From a virus: a DNA stretch of 64,000 bases. Positions 18,046 to 26,081 of this stretch are shown one piece after another. A program made the position numbers and the translations under genes. Every line of letters begins with the position of its first letter. The first letter of the stretch is position 1. A model generated the notes under the pieces. That model was given only the letters and a program-made list of their open reading frames with translations, had not been told where the DNA came from and did not search any database. The stretch spans positions 97,059 through 161,058 of IMG/VR virus record IMGVR_UViG_3300046804_003503; one strand, written 5' to 3'.

Positions 18046-18963
18046 TTAGAATTGATCTTTTAATGTCCAAGTTACTTTTCTTGGGGGAAAACCATCTACA
18101 TCGCTAAACACCCACGAACCATTTGATGCAAGCATTTCTGCTGCATCTCGTTCTCGTATCCAGAAACTACCATCTGGTTGATCTAAACGCTTTTCCCCAT
18201 TATTCCAAATCCCCCAAGAATTTTGGACTAAGAATAAAGTTTCATTGTATATTTCATGAGTGTCATCCATACCTATCCAAGCCATGGCATGACTCCATGA
18301 TCCAGAACGTGCTGCTATTCCATTTTTATCACGCCTAGAACTAAATCCAGACATTGAGCAAACGCTAATAGAATATCCATTAGCTAAAGCATCTCTAGCT
18401 TGATCTATAGTATTGATTAAGCTAATTGTTTTTACTTGATGTTTTTTTGCATATTGAACTAACTCGTCTGGTACTCCAGATCTGCCCCATTTGCCACCAA
18501 TGGCATTATATTCAGATAGATCGTATTCTCCGTACTTTTGTCTTAATAATATACCGCCGGTTTCATGAACGAATCTTGCTGCACCAGCACAAGTCATACC
18601 TTCGCCGCCATGGCCGCGAGATCCGTATATGCCTTCCGTGGCACCACGACAAACAAATTCTTCTCGTTGGCCGTCTACTATTTCACAGCTTCTAGTAACG
18701 TCTACAGCGTTTCGCGTAGCATGTGAAACACAATCTCCTTGAATTTGCCTTTCCGATGGGCCAAAAGATGGATCAAACTTAAGTAAATTTTTAAATGGTA
18801 ATGCTAACTTACCTTTACCGCTTCCATATAAATCATGAGCGGCCACACCAAATAAAGGATGTGGTAATTTACCTAAAAGTTTATCTAATTCTTTTGGATC
18901 ACAATATGATCCTACAAAGCCTTCTTTATAAGCTTTTAAGAGATCTTTTGGTGTTTTAAACAT
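18046..18963 (-). CDS. papain-like (C1 family) cysteine peptidase
   Basis: This 305-aa protein carries the full C1 triad order: QGDCVSHATRNA near residue 79 (catalytic Cys with oxyanion Gln), WSHAMAWIG near 219 (His) and FLVQNSWGIWN near 239 (Asn). There is no signal peptide. It could process virion proteins, cleave host proteins or act in lysis. It is followed by small membrane proteins and overlaps the holin-like gene by one base. Confidence 0.85.
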   Translation of the reverse strand: MFKTPKDLLKAYKEGFVGSYCDPKELDKLLGKLPHPLFGVAAHDLYGSGKGKLALPFKNLLKFDPSFGPSERQIQGDCVSHATRNAVDVTRSCEIVDGQREEFVCRGATEGIYGSRGHGGEGMTCAGAARFVHETGGILLRQKYGEYDLSEYNAIGGKWGRSGVPDELVQYAKKHQVKTISLINTIDQARDALANGYSISVCSMSGFSSRRDKNGIAARSGSWSHAMAWIGMDDTHEIYNETLFLVQNSWGIWNNGEKRLDQPDGSFWIRERDAAEMLASNGSWVFSDVDGFPPRKVTWTLKDQF

Positions 18964-19184
18964 TACTTTGTATTATCCTTGGCCCATTTTACTAATGTGT
19001 TTATCACTACTACCGTAACGGGTACAACTAGGGCTGTCATATTTCCAAGATCTAATTTAGTTAAATTTTCGCCAACATAAGTTAGTACTGCGGCTAAACC
19101 TACTAATAGGGCATTTTTACCTACTGAAATCAGATCTGTTGTATTTAATGCAAAGGGACCAGAACCACATTTGACTTCTGACAT
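18963..19184 (-). CDS. small two-span membrane protein, holin candidate
   Basis: This 73-aa protein has two hydrophobic segments (ISVGKNALLVGLAAVLTYVG and MTALVVPVTVVVINTLV) and a charged C-terminus (KWAKDNTK). Size and topology suit a class II holin. No recognised endolysin is next to it apart from the peptidase, so this is inference. Confidence 0.65.
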   Translation of the reverse strand: MSEVKCGSGPFALNTTDLISVGKNALLVGLAAVLTYVGENLTKLDLGNMTALVVPVTVVVINTLVKWAKDNTK

Positions 19185-19186
19185 TG

Positions 19187-19780
19187 TTATATCTCCTTGA
19201 GTTGAGAAATGCTTACTAAAAATCCTCCATGCTCTTTTTCATTTATCCTATAAGGAAAACCAGTAAACTTTACTAGTTTTCCATCTACCGTTTTTACTGT
19301 TTTTGCTAATTTTCTGTTCATTTCTAAACAGGATTTTAATTCATCAAATAATTCTTCTCTTTGATTTTCTTGCACATAATTAAGCCAATCATATCCATCT
19401 ACGCTATTTAATACATCTTGTGTTAATTCATAAAAATTATTATTTGTCCACGTTAATCTGCCACTATCATCTATTTCGAATAAAGCGACATCGTTATAGT
19501 GTAGTGCGGCTTTTGTTCTTTGTTCTATAATTTTTTGTCTTTTTTCCATTCTGTTTATGGTAGAACGCAAATCTATTACAGTATCTTTTAAGCTATTTCC
19601 ACCATTAGTTGTTAACTCTTTACGTATTGTTTCAAGAGAATGAGTTATTTCTTCTTGTCCTTTTACAAATTTTATCGTTGGTTTTACTATTTTTACCCAA
19701 ACTAGGCTGCAAAAAGTGCCAATTGCTCCTAATATTCCCCATATTATGGGTATATTTTGTGGATCTTTTATGTCTAACAT
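19187..19780 (-). CDS. membrane-anchored coiled-coil PAS-domain protein
   Basis: The ATG at 19780 has GGAGG 5 nt upstream. The 197-aa protein has an N-terminal span (IPIIWGILGAIGTFCSLVWV), a coiled coil (about residues 50-90, with LRSTINRMEKRQKIIEQ) and then a PAS-like fold: ALFEIDDSGRLTWTNNNFYEL ... YDWLNYV ... KTVDGKLVKFTGFPYRI. No output domain follows. PAS domains sense small ligands, redox or light. In a phage this could sense membrane state, for example for lysis timing. Confidence 0.7.
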   Translation of the reverse strand: MLDIKDPQNIPIIWGILGAIGTFCSLVWVKIVKPTIKFVKGQEEITHSLETIRKELTTNGGNSLKDTVIDLRSTINRMEKRQKIIEQRTKAALHYNDVALFEIDDSGRLTWTNNNFYELTQDVLNSVDGYDWLNYVQENQREELFDELKSCLEMNRKLAKTVKTVDGKLVKFTGFPYRINEKEHGGFLVSISQLKEI

Positions 19781-19802
19781 AGTTGCCTCCAAGGATAAAG
19801 GT

Positions 19803-19842
19803 AAGATAAAGTGCCTAAGATTTCTCAAAGGCACTTATCTTA
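19803..19842 (-). terminator. hairpin terminator after the 19855 gene
   Basis: On the minus strand AAGATAAGTGCCT pairs with AGGCAC(T)TTATCTT around a loop, 12 nt after the structural gene stop. There is only a short U-rich tail. It separates a probable virion gene from the peptidase/holin cluster. Confidence 0.8.
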
Positions 19843-19854
19843 AATAACGATTAA

Positions 19855-20484
19855 TTATTCGTTACTATCTTTAGCCTTGTAAGCTGTATTACGTGTAGGA
19901 ACTGTGGAACCAAACATGTATGTAAGTTCACCGGGAACTGTTCTGCTTGTTGTAGCGGCATCATCAACAGCGGGATAATTACCACTAGTTGATGAGTAAG
20001 TTACAGCAGTACCAGCACCAGTACCTCTAGTTAAACCGGGGAAATTACCACTTGATGGTGTAGCTAAAACGTTGAAAGTCCTAGTAGCATATGTACCAAC
20101 CTGTGTTGACTTCAAGTTTTTGTTGGTCATGAAGCCAGCAGCACCGCCGGGAATGCCTAATACACCAGACAACGCTGGACTAGAAACACCATTAATACTG
20201 CTAGCATTATCACCGCCACCACGTACTAAAAAGTTTGTACCGGGGGCTGGTGTGTATGCAAATGTACCAGTGCTTTTAGCCTTAGTTACACCGTGTGGGT
20301 CAGTATAATCCAATGGTGCAGAAGGTGTATCCTGTACTACAACTGTTCCATAGGCTGGAACTGAGGGAAGATTACCGATAATTGAAAGATCGGTTAAATT
20401 TTCTGATACATTGCCAGCTTGGATTATTACGCCGCCGTCGTTGTTTGGATTACCACCGGACTGTTTTGCTGATGTGGATGCCAT
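19855..20484 (-). CDS. probable virion structural protein
   Basis: This 209-aa protein is rich in Gly, Ser, Thr and Pro, with no signal peptide and few charged residues. A good ribosome site (AAAGGAG) and its own downstream terminator suggest strong single-gene expression. Composition fits a capsid decoration or fibre-type protein; no family is recognised. Confidence 0.65.
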   Translation of the reverse strand: MASTSAKQSGGNPNNDGGVIIQAGNVSENLTDLSIIGNLPSVPAYGTVVVQDTPSAPLDYTDPHGVTKAKSTGTFAYTPAPGTNFLVRGGGDNASSINGVSSPALSGVLGIPGGAAGFMTNKNLKSTQVGTYATRTFNVLATPSSGNFPGLTRGTGAGTAVTYSSTSGNYPAVDDAATTSRTVPGELTYMFGSTVPTRNTAYKAKDSNE

Positions 20485-20565
20485 ATTATTCTCCTTTAAT
20501 TTTTCATATGTAAAAAATATATGTCCGCATCCTTTTTAGTCCGATTCCTAGTTATATATACACAT

Positions 20566-21048
20566 TTAGCAAAATTTGTTTCTTACTGAATCTGCTAATT
20601 TGTGTATTTTTCTCCTAACACTTTCTCTATTTTTCCCGTACTTATTAGATATTTCAGAGATAGTCATGTTGCTTAATCTATCATTGATTAAATTTTGATC
20701 ATCTTCGTTTTTGAATTCGTCCATAAGATCAATATAAAAAAATGGATTATTTTTAGATGGAATATTGTTGTGTAATTTATTAAATAATTTACTTTTATTT
20801 GAAAACTTTATCTCTTTCATGCACTCTATAAAAACACCTTTATACAAATATGTAGTAAATTTTGCTCCCTTAGATGCATCATGGTGTAAAAATGTTTTCC
20901 ATAAAGCATTTAATTGACAAGTTCTGATAGTATCAGAGTCTAATTGATTTTTAAATCTTTTAGATGCTTTATTCATTATTTTAAGTATATTTTCATCTTT
21001 TAGGGCTTTATCCATCTTTTGGTTTAAGTCATTCAATTCAGTCATCAA
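20566..21048 (-). CDS. small sigma-70-like RNA polymerase sigma factor
   Basis: This 160-aa protein matches the small phage sigma layout. A region-2-like helix TIRTCQLNALWKTFLHHDASKGAKFTTYLYKGVFIECM is at residues 38-78 and a C-terminal helix-turn-helix (MTISEISNKYGKNRESVRRKIHKL) is at about 126-150. It may direct host polymerase to late promoters like T4 gp55. TATAAATA motifs occur at 31302, 33203 and 35754. Confidence 0.8.
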   Translation of the reverse strand: MMTELNDLNQKMDKALKDENILKIMNKASKRFKNQLDSDTIRTCQLNALWKTFLHHDASKGAKFTTYLYKGVFIECMKEIKFSNKSKLFNKLHNNIPSKNNPFFYIDLMDEFKNEDDQNLINDRLSNMTISEISNKYGKNRESVRRKIHKLADSVRNKFC

Positions 21049-21502
21049 TTTCTCCTTTTATAATTATTTTTTCAATGTCATATCTTACATTCTGAAAATC
21101 AAACATTTGACCAATACCTACAAAAAAACGATATCTACTAAATATCTTAAGAACTTCTACTCCAGCTATCTTATTTAATTGATCGCGAATTTTGGGGGTA
21201 ATATCAAAATTGGCGTGTCCAATCCAGCAATCAAAATTTGCCAATACTGAAATGTCATCAATGATTTGTGGTGTGAGTGGTAGCATTTTATGTATTACCA
21301 TCGCTAAAGAACTTTTTTTATCTTCATCTTCATCGGCATAGGATTCGTCCTCGTCCTCGCTATCATCTGAATTATCTTCTATTAAGTCTTCAGCAGTTGG
21401 AAACATACTTTGCAATATATTTTGCAACATTGGGCATGAAAGTTGTTTTTCAATATAATCTTCATATTTCTGCCATCCTATTTTTTTTACTAATTTGACC
21501 AT
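21038..21502 (-). CDS. hypothetical protein with acidic stretch
   Basis: This 154-aa protein has a run of Asp/Glu/Ser near residues 40-62. Overlap with the sigma gene (11 nt) suggests co-translation, perhaps as a regulator or partner of the sigma factor; that is only a positional inference. Confidence 0.75.
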   Translation of the reverse strand: MVKLVKKIGWQKYEDYIEKQLSCPMLQNILQSMFPTAEDLIEDNSDDSEDEDESYADEDEDKKSSLAMVIHKMLPLTPQIIDDISVLANFDCWIGHANFDITPKIRDQLNKIAGVEVLKIFSRYRFFVGIGQMFDFQNVRYDIEKIIIKGEIDD

Positions 21503-21515
21503 ATATTTACTCCCT

Positions 21516-21884
21516 TTATTTAAGAAACACTTCGGATGGTTTTATGCACGGTTCTTCCCTGTCGTTATATGAGTGTAATAATTTTGCTTTTGTGTTTACA
21601 TGTAACTCGCTCAAAAGTTTAACTAAATATTCTTGCTTATCTTCGCTGACCATAGCATTTTTTATGATTTGTATAGTATCAGCTATACAAGTATCTTTTG
21701 ATAATGCATCTATAATATAGCTTAGTTGCTGAACACATTCATTATTATACTCTTTTAATTCTACATCGACTATTACTGAGTCTGAATCTTTCATTGCTAC
21801 ATAACTAATTCGTGCCAATATTTCACCATCATCAGATTGCTCTTGTAGATTATTGTTTTTATTTTTTAAGAAGTTGAATAGCAT
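21516..21884 (-). CDS. hypothetical protein
   Basis: This 122-aa protein begins MLFNFLKNKNNN, followed by alternating strand and helix. There is no recognised family. It overlaps the glycosyltransferase gene by 26 nt. Confidence 0.75.
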   Translation of the reverse strand: MLFNFLKNKNNNLQEQSDDGEILARISYVAMKDSDSVIVDVELKEYNNECVQQLSYIIDALSKDTCIADTIQIIKNAMVSEDKQEYLVKLLSELHVNTKAKLLHSYNDREEPCIKPSEVFLK

Positions 21885-22944
21885 TTAATATTTTCCTTCC
21901 TGTATTTTGCCAATTGAACCTGTTTGCTGTTTCAATACCAGAATTATTAAGCAATAATTGATTATTTTGATGAGAGTTGTATATTTTTCTCATATGTTGT
22001 ATAGCATATCCTCTGGCATTGTCATCTATTTTAGCCCAATTGCCCTGACCATGAAACCATTTTCCATCATAGGCGATTTCACTAGATTTTATTGGCATCA
22101 ACAAAGCATTATCCTCATTGCAAAATTCTGTGTGTGCTGAGTAATTTGTTGTAATTACATGTTTTCCGCAGGCCATCATTTCCAATAATTCTAAATTCCA
22201 TCCCTCTGCTCTTGCTGGAAATACACCACAATGCATGGTAGACATAATATTATACACTTCATGTTGAGTATCTTGTCGTGGAATTATATGTATTTTATGT
22301 CCTAGTTTTGAGTTTTTGTATAGATTTATCCACTCTAATTCCTCTTGTTCTGAGCAAAAAGGATTAGTACACATCATGTGTAATTCAACATTATCATCTT
22401 CATTAAAGGCATCATTAAAAAGATTAACTAATAGATCATGCCCCTTTCTTATTTCCCATTTTCCACAATTAAAAAATTTAGTTGGGCCACCGTTTATCAT
22501 TGTAGATGGTTTAAATATAGATAAATCTACGCCCAGTGGTATAACAATGACTTTGTTTTTAGAAACAGATTTGATATTATTGCATATAACGCTTTTAGCC
22601 CATTCTGAACAAACAAATATTATATCTAGAGATGATAATTGATGTTTTTCCAAACTATTAAATTGATCTAATTCAAATATTGGAAAACCAATTCTAGTTC
22701 CTCTACCGACAGATTGTGCCATATCATGCTGATGCCAAATCTTGATGCTGGGGGCATTAACATCAAAAAAATGAGAATTTTGTATACATTTAGATACAAT
22801 GTCTGCATCCTCTTGGTTTGTCACTTGGGGTTGTCCTATCATGAACAATGACACTTCTGCAAATTTAGATAGTTCTTTAACAATATTGAGCGACGTTATG
22901 CCGTAACCCAATTGATTTATCGGTCCAATTATATTAATATTCAT
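21859..22944 (-). CDS. family 4-type glycosyltransferase (GT-B fold)
   Basis: This 361-aa protein has INIIGPINQLGYGITSLN at the start, IPLGVDLSIFKP near residue 145, CGKWEIRKGHDLLV, and PARAEGWNLELLEMMACGKHVITT near 245-270, the E-x7-E site of GT4 enzymes. It uses a nucleotide-sugar donor. The target may be host glycan, a virion protein or modified DNA. Confidence 0.88.
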   Translation of the reverse strand: MNINIIGPINQLGYGITSLNIVKELSKFAEVSLFMIGQPQVTNQEDADIVSKCIQNSHFFDVNAPSIKIWHQHDMAQSVGRGTRIGFPIFELDQFNSLEKHQLSSLDIIFVCSEWAKSVICNNIKSVSKNKVIVIPLGVDLSIFKPSTMINGGPTKFFNCGKWEIRKGHDLLVNLFNDAFNEDDNVELHMMCTNPFCSEQEELEWINLYKNSKLGHKIHIIPRQDTQHEVYNIMSTMHCGVFPARAEGWNLELLEMMACGKHVITTNYSAHTEFCNEDNALLMPIKSSEIAYDGKWFHGQGNWAKIDDNARGYAIQHMRKIYNSHQNNQLLLNNSGIETANRFNWQNTGRKILNAIQLLKK

Positions 22945-23501
22945 TCTATGTACCCCACATTATTGTATTTAAAGAAAAACCATCTTTTGAGTTTAGTTAT
23001 ATTTCTTTCTTGATTGATATGATCTAAATAGTTTATTATTTCACTGAGCGAACTAAATATATGCTCATGCGGCAGCATAAAAAATAACCAATTTGGTGCT
23101 TGCTTTTTTCCCTGTTTACACCATATCAAAACTGGCTTTTTTTGCCTATTTGCTGTCACTATTTCTTCATAAGTTCCGCAAGCGTGAACATCTAAATCAA
23201 TATGTGCAATTATAAAATCTGAAACATCGACACATCTTAAATCTGCACTTCTTATTACAGAGAATTTATTTTTGATTTTGTCGTATTGTTCTGTCTCCTT
23301 ATAATAATCAATCCAGTGCCTAGTTTCTTCATCTTCAACAATGCCATTTACAGGCTTATTACATGGATCTATTACAGTAATCCCTAGTTTCTCTAAGATT
23401 CCCGTTATTCTTTTTCTCCACGTAACACCACCGTCTGGTACTCTATCCATAGCACCAACTAAATATGTTCTCATACCTTTAAGATTATTCACTGAATCCA
23501 T
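22941..23501 (-). CDS. nucleoside 2-deoxyribosyltransferase-like protein
   Basis: The ATG at 23501 has GGAG 8 nt upstream; a TTG 6 nt earlier is in frame. The protein has RTYLVGAMDRVPDGGVTWR, VIDPCNK, DFIIAHIDLD and HACGTYEEIVTANRQKKPVL. This is the Rossmann-like fold of deoxyribosyltransferase-related (DUF4406-like) phage proteins. It may act on nucleosides or on nucleotide signals. Confidence 0.7.
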   Translation of the reverse strand: MDSVNNLKGMRTYLVGAMDRVPDGGVTWRKRITGILEKLGITVIDPCNKPVNGIVEDEETRHWIDYYKETEQYDKIKNKFSVIRSADLRCVDVSDFIIAHIDLDVHACGTYEEIVTANRQKKPVLIWCKQGKKQAPNWLFFMLPHEHIFSSLSEIINYLDHINQERNITKLKRWFFFKYNNVGYIE

Positions 23502-23892
23502 TGTCAATGCTCCACCATATTTTATTTATGCCAAGTGACTGTATAATCATATCGCAACGCTTGCACGGTTTGCTACAACGTAATTCACCCCGCTTGTTCA
23601 AACGAAGTATAACCATTTTTAGGCTATTATCTATATAGTATTTACCCCAGAGTCTAGAAATTAAGTCTGTCTCAGCATGAAAGTGAGGATGTTCCAAATT
23701 TGTATTAAATCTCTTAGCAAGCATTAATGCTTTGGTATGAGTTTTTTCTGGATTGTTTTGACCCATAGCCAAAAGCTTATTTCGTTTATAGGCAAAAGCA
23801 AAATGAAAAAACTTATTTTTTGTATTGCGGTCTTCTTTGGCTTTTGGTAAAAGACTTAATGCTATGTCTAAAGATTGGTGTAATATATTCAT
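23485..23892 (-). CDS. cytidine/deoxycytidylate deaminase-like protein
   Basis: This 135-aa protein has HFHAETDLISRL near residue 69 and SKPCKRCDMIIQSLGI near 107. These are the H-A-E and P-C-x-x-C zinc motifs of the deaminase superfamily. The substrate is not clear. A second, more typical dCMP deaminase is at 25505-25948. Confidence 0.8.
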   Translation of the reverse strand: MNILHQSLDIALSLLPKAKEDRNTKNKFFHFAFAYKRNKLLAMGQNNPEKTHTKALMLAKRFNTNLEHPHFHAETDLISRLWGKYYIDNSLKMVILRLNKRGELRCSKPCKRCDMIIQSLGINKIWWSIDNGFSE

Positions 23893-24308
23893 TTAGTTTT
23901 TAGTGCCGTCAACAAGAAAGACTGTAGATTGTCTGGCATCGGGATTGTAGTCTCAAAGACAGTTTTAGTTGTTTGTCTTGCTTCTTTCTTCTTCATGCCC
24001 AACGCTACTAATGCATCAATACAGTCAGTATAAAATGGTTGTTTATCAATACTTTTGATACTATCTATTTCTTTTGACTTAGTAGGAACCGGGGTTTTTG
24101 GAGTGTTAGGATCAAATTTTTCAAAATCGTTTGGAGGATCATTACGTTGAATGATGATTGGATCAGATTCTAAGTATCCAATTATAAAATTATCACTAAT
24201 TTGAATAGTCTTGTTTTGATTAATGGCTTGAATTGTATAAAATATAATCGATAAAACAAAAATAATTGCTACAACATTGCCGACTGTTGGATCTGGTTGC
24301 GGGTTCAT
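23889..24308 (-). CDS. membrane-anchored protein with RuvA-C/UBA-like domain
   Basis: This 139-aa protein has an N-terminal span (GNVVAIIFVLSIIFYTIQAI), a Pro/Thr linker and a three-helix C-terminal segment with DCIDALVALGMKKKEARQTT. That segment resembles the RuvA C-terminal (UBA-like) fold that binds RuvB. There is no RuvA DNA-binding part. Function unknown. Confidence 0.65.
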   Translation of the reverse strand: MNPQPDPTVGNVVAIIFVLSIIFYTIQAINQNKTIQISDNFIIGYLESDPIIIQRNDPPNDFEKFDPNTPKTPVPTKSKEIDSIKSIDKQPFYTDCIDALVALGMKKKEARQTTKTVFETTIPMPDNLQSFLLTALKTK

Positions 24309-24323
24309 AGTTTCCTCATACGA

Positions 24324-24351
24324 AGTATACAGTATGTATCGGAAAAGTCAA
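24324..24351 (-). promoter_or_regulatory. sigma70-type promoter before the 23889-24308 gene
   Basis: TTGACT, 16-nt spacer containing CCGATA, TATACT on the minus strand. It lies just after the SSB-operon terminator and restarts transcription. Confidence 0.75.
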
Positions 24352-24361
24352 GCCCAGACTT

Positions 24362-24398
24362 AAAAAAAATGGCCCGCAGCATGATGCTAACGGGCCAT
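24362..24398 (-). terminator. rho-independent terminator after ssb
   Basis: On the minus strand ATGGCCCG pairs with CGGGCCAT around a 14-nt loop, followed by a run of eight T. It ends the operon that contains ssb and dCMP deaminase. Confidence 0.92.
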
Positions 24399-24423
24399 TC
24401 TAAGATTAGACTAGAGGCAGAAT

Positions 24424-24756
24424 TCACTCTTTAGAATCTTGCCCTACAGTTCCAGACGGTCCTAAAGAAATTTCATCTGCCATTACGCAGATTGAATTCT
24501 TTTGATTACCATCCTTGTCTTGATAATCATCTATCTTTAACTTTCCTTGAACGCCAACTAGTCTACCTTTTTTTAGATGATCTTTTAATGCTTCAGCCAT
24601 CTTTCCAAAGCATAAGATATTCAAAAAAAGAGTTTCTTCGTTTCTACGATCATTTACTGCCATACGAAATTTAGCCATTGAAGTACCCTTTTGTGTAGTA
24701 CTAATTTCGGCATCTTTCGTTAATCTACCACAACCTAGCCAAGTGTTAATATTCAT
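24424..24756 (-). CDS. ssb: single-stranded DNA-binding protein
   Basis: This 110-aa OB-fold protein has GRLTKDAEI, MAKFRMAVNDR, TLFLNILCFGKMAEALKDHLKKG and LVGVQGKLKIDDY, the standard bacterial SSB order. It lacks the long acidic C-terminal tail tipped with DxPF seen in E. coli SSB. It should coat single-stranded DNA for the replisome and recombinase. Confidence 0.92.
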   Translation of the reverse strand: MNINTWLGCGRLTKDAEISTTQKGTSMAKFRMAVNDRRNEETLFLNILCFGKMAEALKDHLKKGRLVGVQGKLKIDDYQDKDGNQKNSICVMADEISLGPSGTVGQDSKE

Positions 24757-24760
24757 GCTA

Positions 24761-25078
24761 TCATACCTCCAATGCTGAACGAATCCTACCTCTTAAAACC
24801 TGTGTGTTTCCGCGATTGTCAGACGCTAATGTGGCACTATATACATTTCTGGCAAATGTTCGTGGAATGCCAAGAAGTCTTGCTGCAAATTCGGTATCTT
24901 CTCTGTTATTGTTGAAAAAACCAAAACCAGACTTGTGGGCTAGTGCGGTGATTGGATTTAATGTAAAACCCTTGTAATTGCCACTTTGAATAGTTGCATT
25001 TACACGATTTTGGTTAATATCCCAATGATAAGCATTAGCAATATTAGACAACTTATTTAAGAATTCACTATAATTCAT
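24761..25078 (-). CDS. hypothetical protein
   Basis: The ATG at 25078 has GGAG 6 nt upstream. The 105-aa protein has a helical N-terminus (YSEFLNKLSNIANAY) and an Arg-rich C-terminal half. It lies 5 nt from ssb, so they are probably co-expressed. Confidence 0.75.
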   Translation of the reverse strand: MNYSEFLNKLSNIANAYHWDINQNRVNATIQSGNYKGFTLNPITALAHKSGFGFFNNNREDTEFAARLLGIPRTFARNVYSATLASDNRGNTQVLRGRIRSALEV

Positions 25079-25079
25079 T

Positions 25080-25253
25080 TCAATCTCCTTCATTAACTTT
25101 GCTTTCATATGTTTGTATATCTTTTACGCCATTATCTACATAAACTTTGAGTTGTTCAATTTCTTTTTGTATTAGTCCCTGCTGCTTAGTCAAGTCCTCT
25201 ATACGTTGAACAACATTTTGAAGATGAGCTTTAGCCATATCTATTACTGTCAT
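25080..25253 (-). CDS. small coiled-coil protein
   Basis: The ATG at 25253 has GGAGG 4 nt upstream. The 57-aa product is one amphipathic helix (HLQNVVQRIEDLTKQQGLIQ...IEQLKVYV). Its stop lies 1 nt from the next start. Confidence 0.7.
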   Translation of the reverse strand: MTVIDMAKAHLQNVVQRIEDLTKQQGLIQKEIEQLKVYVDNGVKDIQTYESKVNEGD

Positions 25254-25302
25254 ATCTCCTCCTTTGTTTGTCATATTATAGTTCTGTGCTGACACAAAAA
25301 CA

Positions 25303-25521
25303 CTATGGTCTTTGTTCATATGTCAAATAATCTAAAACTTGTAAATGGGTCCAATTTGATTTGTAATTGTCATCCGTCGATATTCTTGCAATTTCAATAT
25401 ATTCACTTTCTAATTTAACTATTAATTGAGCAAGAAATTCTAGTTTATTGGAATGAATACATTCTTCTATAAAATCTAATGTCTCATTTATGGATCTATT
25501 TTTATTAGAACTCATTCTCAT
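25303..25521 (-). CDS. hypothetical small protein
   Basis: This helical protein of about 72 aa is unrecognised. It overlaps the dCMP deaminase end by 17 nt. ATGs at 25521 and 25515 are both possible starts. Confidence 0.68.
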   Translation of the reverse strand: MRMSSNKNRSINETLDFIEECIHSNKLEFLAQLIVKLESEYIEIARISTDDNYKSNWTHLQVLDYLTYEQRP

Positions 25522-25948
25522 ATTCCGTATATTCTATGTTTGCTTCTTTAAATAACGATAATGACAGTTCAAATTCTTCTGCCCATCTTTCATTAATGTT
25601 TTTATATGATACTATACGATTGATTCCAGTTTGTATAACCATCGATGCACAACGTGGGCATGGCATAAAAGGATAAGTATATAAAGTACATCCTTCAAGC
25701 GATCTATTTGCAGATAAGATGGCATTCATTTCTCCATGAATAATCATTTTATATTTTGTTTCTCTATTATTTAATCTGTCATCATCTGCAAGTTTTTTTG
25801 GGAATCCATTATATCCAAGTGATATAATTTTATTATCACTGTCTGTTATAACTGCACCAATTTTAGTAGATGGATCTTTAGACCAAGTTGATACAAGCTT
25901 TGCCAAATCTAAAAACCTTATATCCCATTTAAAGTTTTGTAAGTTCAT
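25505..25948 (-). CDS. dCMP deaminase
   Basis: The product from the ATG at 25948 is 147 aa, with WSKDPSTKIGAVI, YNGFPKK, HGEMNAIL near residue 70 and PFMPCPRCASMVIQTGI near 96. These are the zinc motifs of dCMP deaminase (ComEB/T4 cd type). It makes dUMP for ThyX. The start is not backed by a strong ribosome site; the small gene at 25929-26081 overlaps it. Confidence 0.88.
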   Translation of the reverse strand: MNLQNFKWDIRFLDLAKLVSTWSKDPSTKIGAVITDSDNKIISLGYNGFPKKLADDDRLNNRETKYKMIIHGEMNAILSANRSLEGCTLYTYPFMPCPRCASMVIQTGINRIVSYKNINERWAEEFELSLSLFKEANIEYTEYENEF

Positions 25949-26081
25949 ACCAAAGTAGTCCAAGGTTTGCAAAAACATATCCAGCCCACATTACACAGTG
26001 AGGCTTATCGTTTTGAATATAACAATTAATTGATGTAAATAAATAACACAGCGTCGATATTATTATAGCAGGAATAGCCAT
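25929..26081 (-). CDS. 50-aa small membrane protein
   Basis: The ATG at 26081 overlaps the GMP reductase stop (TAATG). The product MAIPAIIISTLCYLFTSINC...VMWAGYVFANLGLLWYEL has two short hydrophobic segments. It overlaps the dCMP deaminase start by 20 nt, which may couple their translation. Confidence 0.6.
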   Translation of the reverse strand: MAIPAIIISTLCYLFTSINCYIQNDKPHCVMWAGYVFANLGLLWYELTKL

